NCBI GenBank assembly: GCA_010093605.1
Contig: MU004187.1
Span: 1,790,830 to 1,854,829, forward strand
From: Lophium mytilinum
Lineage: Eukaryota; Ascomycota; Dothideomycetes; Mytilinidiales; Mytilinidiaceae
DNA: 64,000 nucleotides
Direction: 5' to 3'
Below the pieces are notes generated by a model. That model saw only the letters and a program-made list of their open reading frames with translations. It was not told the origin of the DNA and searched no databases. The first letter of the stretch is position 1. Every line of letters begins with the position of its first letter. This document shows positions 1 through 10,422 of the stretch, in pieces. The position numbers were made by a program, and so were the translations under genes.

Positions 1-711
1 CGGTAGGCACGATGTTTCGTCGTTTGAGAGTCGCGAATGTGCGGATTTGAAGCTCAGAGATAGTGGCAGGGGGCGGGGTGCCTGGTGCTTGAGTGTCAAA
101 CGAGGAAGTGGACGAATGGTTCCGCCTATGGTGGGATGGGTTGACATAGGTTGAAGTGTGGTGCTCGAAAGCAAACCCACGCTCTTCAAGGGCATGAACA
201 ACCTGTCCTCTGCACCGTAGAGGCACGAGGATGTAGTCGGAAAAGTAGGTGGTAATGAAGAATATGGATCTGTCGTTTGTTAGAATTGAATATCTCGAAA
301 TTTCATTGAGGCGACCTACATCCCAGCCAGCGCGAGCGGACTCGTGAGTTCAAGGACCCTCTGTCCGGCATCAAGACCTTCGCCGTCAACTTGCATAACG
401 ATGAAGTCTTCGGTGGTGATAGACACTTGGTTTCTCGCCGCTGCATCGAGGCTGTCTCGCACAGGAGCAAATAACTCACGCGCAAGAGTTCGAGAACACA
501 CTACCGAGCACTCGATGTGAGTGATTGAAATGTTGACAAAGGGATGCTCATAGGGCCAGCCCCGAGGGGCCCGCACAGCTCCATTGGAAGAGGCAAGATC
601 ATTGCGGCCTTCATTCGGAAGCAGCAGTTGCAAGATAGCCTGGAGGAAGTTTGCATACAGCGAAAGAGGGATGTGGATCAGGGCCAACTGGGTATCCTTG
701 ACGTTGAGCAT
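1..711 (-). CDS. ACT-domain (CASTOR-like) protein, 3' part cut by window edge
   Basis: Two exons are visible: 711-320 and 269-1, with a 50-nt intron (270-319; GTAGGT..ACAG) that restores the frame as AG-I-SIFFITTY. The protein begins MLNVKDTQLALIHIPLSLY and carries the hallmark block LTSPLALAGISIFFITTY followed by FSDYILVPL and EERGFAF. This is the C-terminal ACT (ACT_7) signature shared by fungal ACT proteins and animal CASTOR/GATSL arginine sensors. An upstream motif, IECSVVC, fits the first beta strand of that module. The last visible residues are Ser/Thr/Pro-rich, and the end of the gene lies outside the window. The ATG at 711 opens the conserved part. The open frame continues upstream through lower-quality sequence, and a TAG just before the ATG could be a 3' splice site, so a further upstream exon is possible. 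By family the role is probably amino-acid sensing or binding, but no function is shown here. Confidence 0.8.
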
Positions 712-2923
712 GGTGTTAGCTAAGAGAGAAAAATAGAGGCGAAAAGTTTTGTGGGGAGGCGAGATATAAAACAGCCCTACGGGACGCCATGCATGCACGG
801 CTTGGGGTGTACCATGCGATGCGAGGGTAATAACGCTACTAAGCAATGCATGAGATTGAGTGGGGAATGAAAGGTACATACCAGAAATTGGATGTGAGCA
901 CTGAGCAAGGTCATGGAAGACTCCATTACGTGCAGACGATAAGAATAGAGTTTCCCGGATGACGAGTGAGCCCGTGGAGGTCGTCTGTACCTGCAAGGCG
1001 GCGGGTGGCAGCAGGCCGACGGGTGCTCGAGGCCAGGGCGGCGGACGAGGAACCGCGGAATAAGCAACCGTATCGAGTGCGGTGTCGTCGGTCAAAAGAA
1101 GCAAAGTGATGTACCGCAAGGACTTGAGTTTAAATCTGGGGTGGACTGCGGAGCCGGTCTCAGCGGTTGATGGCTTCTTGTCCTACGGGCCAGTGAGAGG
1201 TGTTGTTCTTGAAGTTCATCCCCAAGGCGTGACGGAGATGATCGGTGAGGAAGGGGAAGGCGGACGTCGTGGAGTGATAACGCGGCTGGCCTGACCGTTA
1301 CGGGCAACAGGGCACACGAGGGGGTAATAAGAACAGGCGGAGAAGGGGTTCCAGGCGCCTGGAGCCGCCACGACAGCAGGCGATGGTCGCAGGCGAGGCA
1401 ATGGACGTTGTCTGGGCTGTATGGCCTGGTGGCACCGAGCGAGATGTCGAGTCTGGGGTATTGGCGTGCAGCGTGGGGAAAACCGCTGTGGGCGCGTCAA
1501 TTGGCCAGCACGCAGCCGGATCGGAGGCCTGGAGACCCTGCTCTGGACGGCGCTCTCCCGGTGGCCCAGGTGCAGCGTGGGATGCGGCGTGAGCAGCGTG
1601 GCAGAGGGGTGAATACGGCGACGGGTGAGCAGCTGACGGCGGCCAGGGCGGTTGAACCGGCACTGCGAGGGAGACAGGGCAAGAGAAGGGGAGGCAAACG
1701 GAGCAGACGTGTCGGGCAGGGCCGCGGTCGTCTTAAGTAGCATCGCCAGGAGGGCAGAAGGGCCGCGAGAGAGGAGTCGTTCAGCGCCAGTGGAGCCAGG
1801 TGGTGAGGGCTGGTGCTGGGTGACTCGAAAGAGCACTCCGATAACCGCGCCGACTGAGGCCGTAGTGAGCACCACGCACGAAGCGATTCGAATCGGCCGC
1901 TGCAGTGCGAGCACGCTGCCCTCTCAGCCTGCGTCCTGACGTCCCGTGATAGCCTTGGGGGCGCATGGCTGGGTGCTGCGCGCCTCGACGTCAAAGGGAT
2001 GCCGTGTGCGTCGTCGCCCTTTGTCGGGAGACGGCCCATCTGCAAGCTGATTCGACCGCACGCCTGTACCTGAATGTACCTGACCAGCTGGCGGCATTGG
2101 GCAACCCGAAGCTGCCCGGCACGTCTGCTCGTCATGCGAGAGGAGAGTGATGCAGAGTGATGCTGCGCTTCATTTGCACCAGCCGACGTTGCCGCTCTGA
2201 ATAGGCCCGCCGGAGTACTCATCCCGAGCTTCTCAGGCCTCATTTCTCAGTGCGCTCATGCGCCGAGCACCGCATCCAACCCACGCCAACAGCCTCGAGC
2301 TCGCGCTCCATATCGATATCGTGGCCCCAGCCGCGCATTGCGTGCATACAATCGCCGCTCCAATGCCCGCGAGAGGAAATGCCGGGCGGCTGGCTGACCG
2401 ACCCCGCTCCATGTCGCCCGGAGAGAGGGCCCTGTTCTGGCCATAGCATCACCACTCAGGCCAATATGGTGTTTTGTGCCCTCTCCCCTATCTAATTCTG
2501 CTAGCGGGCCCAGCACCGAACGCCAGACGAACGATTCTCACGCTTCATTGCGACATCTCAACACCGACGACGTCGCGGGTGCTCGTTCCCTCGGCCCGTA
2601 CCGCGAGCACAACCCCGCAAACAGCCAGCCACAGTTGTGCAAGGCCTCCAGCGCACTCTCTCTCTCGTGGACGTGGCTAACTGCATCACCTGTGCTCCAG
2701 TGCAGCTGCCTCCCCAGAAATACATGCAGATTTGGCCGCATATCGAGAGCCTCGAGTCCCCATTCGTCTCCTAAGCGTCTTCCCCTCACCACACTCTAAC
2801 TGCGGAGTAGTCTCCCCTCGCTGCTCACCACTCACATCACGCTGCCAGCAGGTCCTGCAGCTCCCTGCGTGCACTCATGCACGCTACGAGATGTCATGCT
2901 TCAAGCTCCCCACTCTTCCACAA

Positions 2924-3192
2924 TACAAAGGGTGCGGCCGAGTGAAGAATCAAGTCTCAAGCGGCTAAGCGAGGCGTGGAACATTAAAGTTGTCCGAAAT
3001 CGACACCTCTTAACAGCCGCATCTCGAGAACACAACAAAATATCGAGCTTTTATAAAGCTAGGCATCTTTAGGGGAACGCCTTTCATGGTTGTTGGAAGG
3101 CTAGAAAGTTTATTATGCCCGTGTGGTGGCTGCGCAGCTAAATTGTGGATTTTGGTGGTGACTTGATTCTTCACTCGGCCGCACCCTTTGTA
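2924..3192. mobile_element. MITE-like element, 31-bp perfect terminal inverted repeats, TA target duplication
   Basis: The left arm 2926-2956 (starting CAAAGGGTGCGGCCGAGTGA) is the exact reverse complement of 3160-3190. The match also covers the flanking TA dinucleotides and one further base (34 bp, 2923-2956 against 3160-3193). With TA at 2924-2925 and 3191-3192 as the target duplication, the element is 265 bp. TA duplication plus long terminal inverted repeats is typical of Tc1/mariner (Fot1/pogo-type) elements of fungi. The 203-bp interior has no coding frame, so this is a non-autonomous derivative. The perfect arms suggest a fairly recent insertion or selection on the ends. Confidence 0.85.
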
Positions 3193-4650
3193 TGACGCTG
3201 GCGGCGCATGAACCCCTCCGCAGAACCGGAGCCAAGCCTGCTCAGCTCACGCCAACCTGCGCCCTGCCCTGCCTGTCCTCCAATTCACTCGCGTCTCCCG
3301 CGCGACCTTGTTAAATCGATGGAGACAAGACGTGGGGGTTCCTGCGCGCCGGCATGCATGTCACATCGCTACGGTTCGCTGGCAGTCCCCGGGTCCCGCT
3401 CACCAGGTCTCGCCCTTGCTGCGTCTTAAGAGGCCGTCTCGTTACTATAGTCCGAGGCCAAACCTTCACGAGACATCCGGCATACTCAGGCAACACAGAT
3501 CATCATAGCTCCTGCTGACAATCTTGATTGACAGCGCATCACTCTGGTCAGAGATAGGGAGAGGGTAAGAGGAGCAAATTGGAGCGAACCGTAGAAAGCA
3601 GCAGCCCCAAGTAGTGACGCGGTGATATGAAGCAGATGTTACACATGCTATAATGTCCTGTCCAGATCGATTCGCACTAGCTCGTTACGAGATCACTCTG
3701 CCGATATCACGGCTACCTTCGACGTCACATGATATCACGTGACTTCAGTCTCACGACTTTCGAGTAGCCATCGACAGTGCATCCTAATTGCAAAGTTTGA
3801 TACGTAGATCTCATAAGTATATCCCCTTTCTCGCTATGTTTCCGCGTAGCTCAATAGTCTGGCTTGTGCGTCCTGCCAAGTGCTCGCGGTTTCAGAGCTT
3901 TTGCTTCGCCTCTTCCTCTTCAATTTTCAAATTTCCCACACGGCGGGCCTAAATTTTTATCTCTCTGATTGGACCGCTTATCACTATAAAATGGCCGGTG
4001 CTGTTTTCGCCCCCAATTCCAGTTGACTCACAGCCTCATCCTAAATACGCCGTATAGTAGATATGTACATTTATAGATTCCTACGGTCGTGCCACTGCGG
4101 CGAAGACAGCTCGAGGGTATTTCCAATAATCAAATACCCGCAGGTCCCTTAGGGATCTTGGTCTGTCACGTTCTCCTTGCAGACACCGCCTCGCTTCATT
4201 TTTTCACGCAAGTATAATTGCTAAGCTCTTCCGCTGTGGCCTGCAGAGTCCTCTCTCACGACTTTATATCGCCGATCATACTGCCGGAGAACATACGACC
4301 TCTCCCATCAGATGACAATCCTCTCCCTAAGCAGTAAATTTACGCCGCTCACTCCATTTCGATCCAACACCTTCCCGAAAAGCGCACACCATTAGCACTT
4401 CTTCCAGCCCCCGACAACATGAGTAATTATGCTTTTGTACCAAAGGATACTATGGCGACCAGCGGAGAGGGACAGCTCACAATACGTAAGGCCGAGCGAC
4501 AGCGATGCTGTCTAAGTACAGCATAGCATGCCAACAGTCAACATTTACTGCTTCATCAAAGCCCGCTTGCGTAATTCTGCCGCTAATTGTAAGGCTTCAC
4601 TGTGGTAAGTGCAAATGGAGACTGCCACATAATCAAGCCAGGTAGGTTTA

Positions 4651-4710
4651 TCATCAAGCCTTGACGTATATCATCAAGCCTCGACGTATATCATCAAGCC
4701 TCGACGTATA
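4651..4710. repeat. Three tandem copies of a 20-bp unit
   Basis: Unit tcatcaagcctcgacgtata repeats head to tail at 4651-4670 (one C-to-T difference), 4671-4690 and 4691-4710, followed by a partial ccatagtata. It lies about 40 bp beyond the stop codon of the small protein encoded at 4750-5309, so it sits in or just after its 3' UTR. I recognise no function. Confidence 0.85.
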
Positions 4711-4749
4711 CCATAGTATACTCATACACACTTGAACTCTCCTCCCCCT

Positions 4750-5309
4750 CTACCTCTCCCTCGGCGCCTCTGCAGCCACCGTCTCCTGACCCTCAGGGAA
4801 CCTCTCCTCAGCCGCCGGCCCTCCCACATCCCCCCTCTGCCCACTCCCCACATCCTCACCCAACGCCTCCCCCTTATCCCCAACACTCGCCCCCACCCCC
4901 ACCAACCCACTCCTCCCCCTATGCGTCCCCGCATGATGCGCCTCCTGGCTCGTCATCCCCTGCCCCGGATGCCCCAACCCCTGATGCACCTCCGCCGAAT
5001 CAGCGCCCGTAAGCGTCGAGCTGGCGTCCTGGTACATCCCCTGGTTGTTCAGCTCCGGGTTTGGCTGGAAGGTTGCGTCCGCAGGCGCAGAGCCAGCGGG
5101 GAGGGTGGTTGCGTGGAACTCCGGGGCCGCGTCGCGGGCGGAGGCGACGACGCCGGGTTTGTGCTGGTGAGGGGTGTTAACATCTCGTGCGGCAGGAGGG
5201 GAGCGGTGTCACTCACGCCTCCGTGCTCGAGCGGTTCGGTGGGGGGCACGCGGGAGTGGAATTCGCCGGTGGCGTTCGTGATGGAGTCAGGGTTTTTGGA
5301 GGCGGACAT
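4750..5309 (-). CDS. Conserved small hydrophilic fungal protein
   Basis: Two exons, 5309-5217 and 5163-4750, with a 53-nt intron (5164-5216; GTGAGT..CACCAG) give a 168-residue protein. Joining at LEHGG|HKPGV keeps the frame. The start context is MSASKNPDSITNATGEFHS. The sequence is polar throughout and rich in Gly, Ala, Glu, Gln and His, with segments such as DAAPEFHATTLPAGSAPAD and HPGQGMTSQEAHHAGTHRG. It has no signal peptide and no membrane segment, so it is probably disordered. I recognise this layout (SITNATGEFHSRVPP, then GHKPGV, then EFHA.TLPAGSAPAD) as a widespread uncharacterised ascomycete protein, often thought stress-related. That role is inference. The opposite strand also carries a long frame, but it is Pro/Leu-rich and has no family features. 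Confidence 0.8.
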
Positions 5310-6024
5310 TGTTGGTGGTGGTTTGTTGAGGTTGCTTTTGGTAACTCGGATTTGGGAGGCTGAGCTGGCAGAGGGAGAGTTGAAGATTTGAGGGTGGGTT
5401 TAGATTGGAAGTTGTGATTAGAGGGGGTGTTCTTATAAACCTTTGTTGAGGAGGTCGGTTTTTGACATCAATTATACGTCATGACGGATAGGGATGGAAT
5501 CTAGATCCCTGTGCTGTTGCTGCCTGACATTATATGATCATTACTGCATTGGGGATGATCAGCTGTTGTCTCAGTCATTATGGTTGTGTGCAAACGGAGA
5601 TTTGGACTGACTGGAGTGGACGTGGTGTTTCATCACGTGACCTGGCCTATCTTGGTAATTTTGGTCGACACCATATCTCACAGAGTAAATCCCGGCGAGC
5701 TAATGCCTTGAGGTCAAACTTTGTTTATGGCGTTCATGGACAGCTGTCTGGTTGTATTTCCAGTCTTAAGATGGAGGTTGAAAAAGAAGGCTTTATACTG
5801 AGAATGGGACTATAGACAAGAAAATGTAGTTTGGGATCGGAAACCTAGCTTGATGTAAGATAGGTAGCTTGAACTTAAGGGGATGCAATTTGTTTTCGTA
5901 GTAGCAAGTATTAGATATTAGTTCCACAGGTTCTTCGGAGAGAAGTGACAAGTTGATTATTGCCAATTGAGTCCGTAGCTGCAAATCGGTTCCCGTGAAC
6001 CCGCCTGTAATTACATCGAGCCAA
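5310..6024. other. Intergenic: 5' of the small hydrophilic gene, 3' of the rRNA methyltransferase gene
   Basis: Probably the promoter of the leftward small-protein gene and the 3' flank of the leftward RCM1 gene. A CACGTG E-box (5634-5639, in TCACGTGA) lies about 325 nt upstream of the small-protein start. The short frames here have no features of real proteins. Confidence 0.5.
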
Positions 6025-7846
6025 TCACCTCTTATGTTTTGGCTTCTTCCCCTTCGTAGAAGCGGGTGATTGGACAGTAGCGGGCTCGGACGGGATAGCA
6101 TCATCTTCGCTGAACCCTGACCATTCCTCCTCCTCCTCTCCATCCTCGTCCATCACCTCCGAAGCGGGTTCAGCGGCCTTGAATGTTGAGTCTCTCACAA
6201 ACGCCGCCACAAAGAAGCCCATAGTTCCTTCTTCGGTCCCTTTCTCACACCGAATGCAACCTTCGAGTACCTCTGCTTTCCATTTCTCCGTTGCGATACC
6301 TCCATCCCCTCTGTCTTCGTCCCAGCTACCTCTCCTCTCCCACCTCCTCAACCCAAGTACCTGTTTATCTCGGGCCAAGATCCTCCATCCACGCTCCTTT
6401 GCAATGGGCGACGTGAGGGCACCGAAAACAACACCTTCGTTCTCTTCAAAGTGTATCGAGCATGTCGAGTAAGTGATTTTCCGGGCGTTGGGAAAGCGCA
6501 TGGCGTGGGTAAGAAGGTGTAGTTGGAAGGTCGAGAGAGCCTTGAGGCGGTCTCTGAGTTCTGTACCGTCTTGTGCTGCAACCTCAGGAGCAGATTCCTC
6601 AACTTCGAGGGGGGCTGTAGGCACTTTTGGTGTCTCGACCCCCGCTTTGGCGCGTTTGCGCTTCTTGCTCTTGCGGCTCAATGAATTTGTTGCTTCTGTG
6701 GATTTTGAATCTGGCAGATACACCTTGACATTGTCATCTCGTCCGACGATCCCACTGCCTGAACAGCTTGGGTCAAGGAGAAGAGCACGGACGTGTTCCA
6801 TCTCTAGCGAATCTGGCTTCGTAGCAAGGAAGTCTTTGGCCACCTTGACGCGGACGTTCTTGTCCGCTCCAGCTATTTTCACCATTTTGTCTAATATCAT
6901 TGAGCGTCTCGCGTCTTTCTCGTAGGCAAAAATTTTCGGCGCCGGCCCCTCAGGCATACTGGAGTCTACTCGCTCGGACAAGATGGCGCTCAGGTGGGTT
7001 GTCTTATTTCCAGGTGCCGCGCACGCATCTATGATATCTTCATCCTCAGGCTGGACATCGAGAAGGTATGCCGGAAAACACGACGCTTTGTCTTGAAAGA
7101 TGATGTGACCTGCGAGGTAAGCTGGTGATTTCGCGAAGTCGGCTCTTGGTGGTAGTGCGATTAAATTTGGTATGTGAGGATCCAGATATAGGAGCTTCGA
7201 CGAGCCAGACGCGGAGATAACGGGAGCGAGGCCATCTGCTTTGTTGTACCCCGCAAATGTAGTTGAAAGTTGAATCTCGAGAGTAGTCTTCAGAGTGTTT
7301 ATCCGCACCCATCGTGGGTGTTGAATTGACTCCGCTGGTGAGCCATTGGGGGCTGTAGTGATCTCAACTTCGCCCGAATTGACTTGTTCTCGCAGCTGCT
7401 CCAAGGTTCCGCAGCCGCGCTTTATCCTCGATTTCACAAGTTCCGCATTCAATCTAGCCTTGTGCCGAGTGATCGTGAGCTTGAGGACGTGGTTTGCAGG
7501 AGCTGCTACTCCGCCTTTGGAGAGGAGAAGATCGTGGGCTAAGAGAAGGGCAAGGACAGGCGTAAGCTGGTTGCAATAATTAGCTATTGATTGTTCGGCA
7601 AAGAAACAAAAAACTGAAGAATTAGATCATTAATTGTTTGCGTACCTTTCTCTCCTCCTTCAACAGCCCGCTCTTCTCAACCACATCCTTCAAAACTCCC
7701 GACCATTTTGACGCCTCTGTAACCAGCGCAAAAACCTGCGCCGGCTTACTCTTGAGATCTTTCTTGTTGAAAATCCTTGACTTTAACGATCCCCCTGTGC
7801 TGTCTGCGTTGGTCAGGATCGACGCGGCTTCGTAGTAGAGTGACAT
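6025..7846 (-). CDS. RCM1: 25S rRNA (cytosine-C5) methyltransferase, Rcm1/NSUN5 family
   Basis: Exons 7846-7646 and 7566-6025 (79-nt intron; GTACGC..CCAG) encode 580 residues. The join reads KEERK|LTPVLALLLAHDLLLSKGG, as in this family. It is an S-adenosylmethionine-dependent RNA m5C methyltransferase. The SAM-binding motif I DACAAPGNKT lies near residue 247, the PSCSGSG loop with a catalytic-site Cys near 334, and YSTCSIHFEENE with the nucleophilic Cys near 436. Yeast Rcm1 and human NSUN5 act on a conserved helix of large-subunit rRNA in the nucleolus. A basic insert (KSKKRKRAK) follows PSCSGSG, and the C terminus is acidic and then basic (ending KGKKPKHKR), which fits nucleolar targeting. 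All active-site residues are present. Confidence 0.95.
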
Positions 7847-8549
7847 TTTCGCAAGGTGCGAGAGCTTGGGGTCGAAGCTACAAAATAATTATGCACGGAC
7901 CACTTTTGGATAGCTCTGCGAATGGAACTAGTAGCTTAGGTAGCTACCACAAAATCGTGAATTCAGACTCAGAAGATGACGCAGGGAATTTCCTACATCC
8001 TGGTACCATGTTATGGAAGGTTCTATAGTATCGTGCAGATTGAAGTTCCGTTCATGTTGGAAGATCGAGCATTGCCAAACGCTGATTGGCTAATTCCACG
8101 GACTTTCACAATTGAGCTACCTACTATAAGGTACGGATCTATCATCCGTCCGATCACCGATGTCCGATGCGTGAAGATTGAACGCTTATATTGATTCTTT
8201 ATCTACGAGACAGTGTTTAGTTGCCTTCAGGCTTCCAAGACATAGTTTCTTGGCCGCTCTAGAGTTTCTATGTTATTCCACTGACCATCCCATTGGGTGT
8301 TGATAAAATACTACATTTATTATCCTACCGTCGAGTATGAGAGACCTAGACATCAGAGCTCCGAGTATCCGGATCCATCGAGACACTAGAGAGATAGCGT
8401 CGGTTTTGGAGAAGTCCTTATAGAGGTCTCATCGCGCATCAACACCACCAAGTCCGCTCTACACAATATAAACCAAAATCGCCTTCCGTACCAAAGTTTG
8501 CGTTCCTCACCAATTGCATCAACCTGCCCCCACATCTCATACACGAATC
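7847..8549. other. Divergent intergenic region between RCM1 and a Lys/Glu-rich gene
   Basis: About 700 bp shared between two divergently transcribed genes, so probably two promoters. It is fairly AT-rich, with scattered short CT tracts just before the rightward start (8460-8549). I see no RNA gene or repeat. Confidence 0.5.
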
Positions 8550-9419
8550 ATGGCATCCCTCATTGTCACCAGTGTGGCAGTCGGAGCCACGCGCATCCGT
8601 GAGAAACAGAAAGAGAAGAAGGAGGCGCGTCGAAAGGAAAGCCAGCAGTTCGAGAGAGTTCCGCATAACGATTTGAAAGACGCAAAAACCCAGAGAGAGT
8701 TGGATCTTGTCAATAAGCTTACGGATGAGAAGACTCGGAACAAGGAGATAGCGGGTCTAGCGCTGGAATCAGAGCCATTATGGAAGGCTGCACAAGACAC
8801 TGAACCACACGGACAGCATTTTAAAGCTACAGTGTCAAATAAAACGGATCCAGATTTACCTCCTTGTGTGCAGTGGACGTCGGGCTCCGCAGACAATCGA
8901 CAGGTTGGTACCAAACATCATAGGAGCTCGGGGTCCTCCAAGCTTGATGATGAGAAACGACGTCGGAAAGAGGAGAAAAATGTCTGCATAGAGAAAGATA
9001 CACATTCGACAAGCGACCCACCTGTCGCAACGGAGTATGAGATATCCGGGCAGGGCAAGCATGTCAAGAGGGATTCCGGGACCGCTGAGGCTGATTCGAA
9101 AACGAGATTGCCTAGAAGTGAGCGCGACACACTAGTGATAAAAGCCGAGATAGCCAAGCAGGAAGCGATTCAGGATCAGGTGGAAAAGCTGATCTCTGGT
9201 CGGGTTGCTTGGATAGAACCGCAACAGCGTAACGACGAAGACGACATTAGAATCCGGAAATTATCAGAGGTTGGGAAGGCGCAGACTATGGAGCCTTCGA
9301 AAAGCTGCCGCGGAAGTCGAAGGGCGGAAGGAAGGATTTCCGGTAGCTGCCAGGGAAGAAAGCGAAGTCAAGGAGGTTGCGCTGGGAGGAGACCCCAGCG
9401 AGCAGAAACATGGTTCTGA
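8550..9419 (+). CDS. Hypothetical Lys/Glu-rich protein
   Basis: An ATG at 8550 opens a 289-residue frame. The first residues (MASLIVTSVAVGATRIREKQ) give a short hydrophobic stretch followed by a highly charged Lys/Glu/Arg region, which predicts helix and disorder. I recognise only a general resemblance to small fungal proteins that start with a similar hydrophobic segment and then REK repeats. No enzymatic domain is visible. After about residue 240 the composition changes (CRGSRRAEG, CQGRKRSQGG). The overlapping +1 frame (9271-9468) then looks more like the rest of the protein (AAREESEVKEV, ending GLFSWMYEI). A missed intron, a frameshift or a sequencing error near 9270-9310 may therefore have altered the C terminus. 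The function is unknown. Confidence 0.5.
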   Translation: MASLIVTSVAVGATRIREKQKEKKEARRKESQQFERVPHNDLKDAKTQRELDLVNKLTDEKTRNKEIAGLALESEPLWKAAQDTEPHGQHFKATVSNKTDPDLPPCVQWTSGSADNRQVGTKHHRSSGSSKLDDEKRRRKEEKNVCIEKDTHSTSDPPVATEYEISGQGKHVKRDSGTAEADSKTRLPRSERDTLVIKAEIAKQEAIQDQVEKLISGRVAWIEPQQRNDEDDIRIRKLSEVGKAQTMEPSKSCRGSRRAEGRISGSCQGRKRSQGGCAGRRPQRAETWF

Positions 9420-9816
9420 AGAATACGGCTTGCGATTGGGATTGTTTTCTTGGATGTACGAGATATGAGGAATTTGAGGCCTTCTATAGACTTTGTATAA
9501 CTACTTTTTAAATCCTTCGAGTCGTGTTTTTCAAGCACACAGGGTCTGTTGCTGTGGGAGGTCTTTCGACAGATTTAGGACATTCTCATAAGATGAAACT
9601 GTACAGCGAGCTCAATCATACAAGTGGTCACGAATGCTATCCGATGACTTTACTGAAAAGTGTGTGGTAATGGAAGCAGAAAGATTTGTCAATGATAGGG
9701 AACGCTTAAGTCGCACGTGATTCATTGCCGCCAAGTCTTTTGGAATAAGCGAATCCTCTCCACATCACGATTTTGCAAGCCAGCCCAACGCCAACTTCAA
9801 TCACACATCCATCAAA
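9420..9816. promoter_or_regulatory. Intergenic region and promoter of the eS25 gene, with a CACGTG E-box
   Basis: About 400 bp upstream of the ribosomal protein gene. A perfect CACGTG (9714-9719, in TCGCACGTGA) lies 98 nt before the ATG. Cbf1-type bHLH factors are known to control ribosomal protein genes in many ascomycetes, so this is a plausible site. The link is inference. Confidence 0.4.
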
Positions 9817-10422
9817 ATGGTACTTCCAAGGACTCCAAATCGCAGATGCAACGAAGCGCATTACTGACTAGACTCTCAACAGGCACCCTCAGCTACCGGA
9901 GGCAAGAAGCAGAAGAAGAAGTGGTCGAAGGGAAAGGGTACGTGAAGCCCTTTGTTAGCAGGCGGCGAACATCCAGCTTAATCGCTACCTGCCTCGAAAC
10001 CGCTTTCCGCGTCGATTACCGGCGGTCAGCGATTGACTGGACATTTCTCGCCGTCTCCCAACTCCTTCCACCCCCGACTACTTGGAGGAACAACCCCGCC
10101 AACTGATATGCGATTACAGTCAAGGACAAGGCCAACCACGCCGTCGTCCTCGATAAGTCCATCTCGGACAAGCTCCAGAAGGATGTCCAGTCCTACCGTC
10201 TCATCACCGTAGCCACCCTCGTCGACAGACTCAAGATCAACGGCTCGCTAGCCCGAAGGGCGCTCATAGATCTCGAGGAGAAGGGATTGATCAAGAAGGT
10301 CGTTGGGCACAGCAAGTTGAGCATATACAGTGAGGAGCCCTCGGGAACGCTAGCCGGCCACAGAGTAGATCTAAATGCTAATACCTTTGTTCTCAGCACG
10401 AGCCGTTGGCCCAGCGGAGTAA
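9817..10422 (+). CDS. RPS25: Small-subunit ribosomal protein eS25
   Basis: Four exons: 9817-9819, 9883-9937, 10120-10329 and 10397-10422; introns of 63, 182 and 67 nt, all GT..AG. The product has 97 residues. The order is a basic Lys-rich N terminus (GGKKQKKKWSKGK), then VKDKANHAVVLDK, SYRLITVATLVDRLKINGS and ALIDLEEKGLIKKVVGHSK, ending in TRAVGPAE. This is the eS25 winged-helix fold on the head of the 40S subunit, near the E site. The first exon is only the ATG, an architecture common in fungal ribosomal protein genes. Each join was checked by frame and by agreement with the family; without splicing the frame breaks after a few residues. Confidence 0.97.

Larger units (their letters stand above)
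712..4749. other. Gene-poor stretch upstream of the ACT-domain gene
   Basis: About 4 kb without a gene I can defend. From about 1.1 to 2.9 kb the DNA is GC-rich and open in several frames on both strands, but the translations are Arg/Pro/Ser/Ala-rich, overlap each other and carry no domain motif. I read them as chance frames in a long promoter or leader. It contains a MITE (2926-3190). From 3.2 to 4.7 kb the DNA becomes more AT-rich, with no long frame, and ends in three 20-bp tandem repeats (4651-4710). A CACGTG hexamer lies at 3736-3741. Confidence 0.6.

Noticed and set aside
1216-2243. Long leftward frames of about 230-250 codons in the GC-rich region
   Set aside because: Ser/Pro/Arg/Leu-rich, overlapping each other in different frames, without conserved motif; typical of GC-rich non-coding DNA.
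3840-3900. tRNA-like A box (GCGTAGCTCAATAG)
   Set aside because: No matching B box, acceptor pairing or anticodon stem can be formed nearby.
4732-5391. 219-codon rightward frame opposite the small hydrophilic gene
   Set aside because: Pro/Leu/Arg-rich antisense frame; the leftward spliced gene has the conserved ascomycete features.
9938-10119. Intron 2 of RPS25 (182 nt) as host of a C/D snoRNA
   Set aside because: A CTGA is present near the 3' end but no RTGATGA C box, so no snoRNA call.
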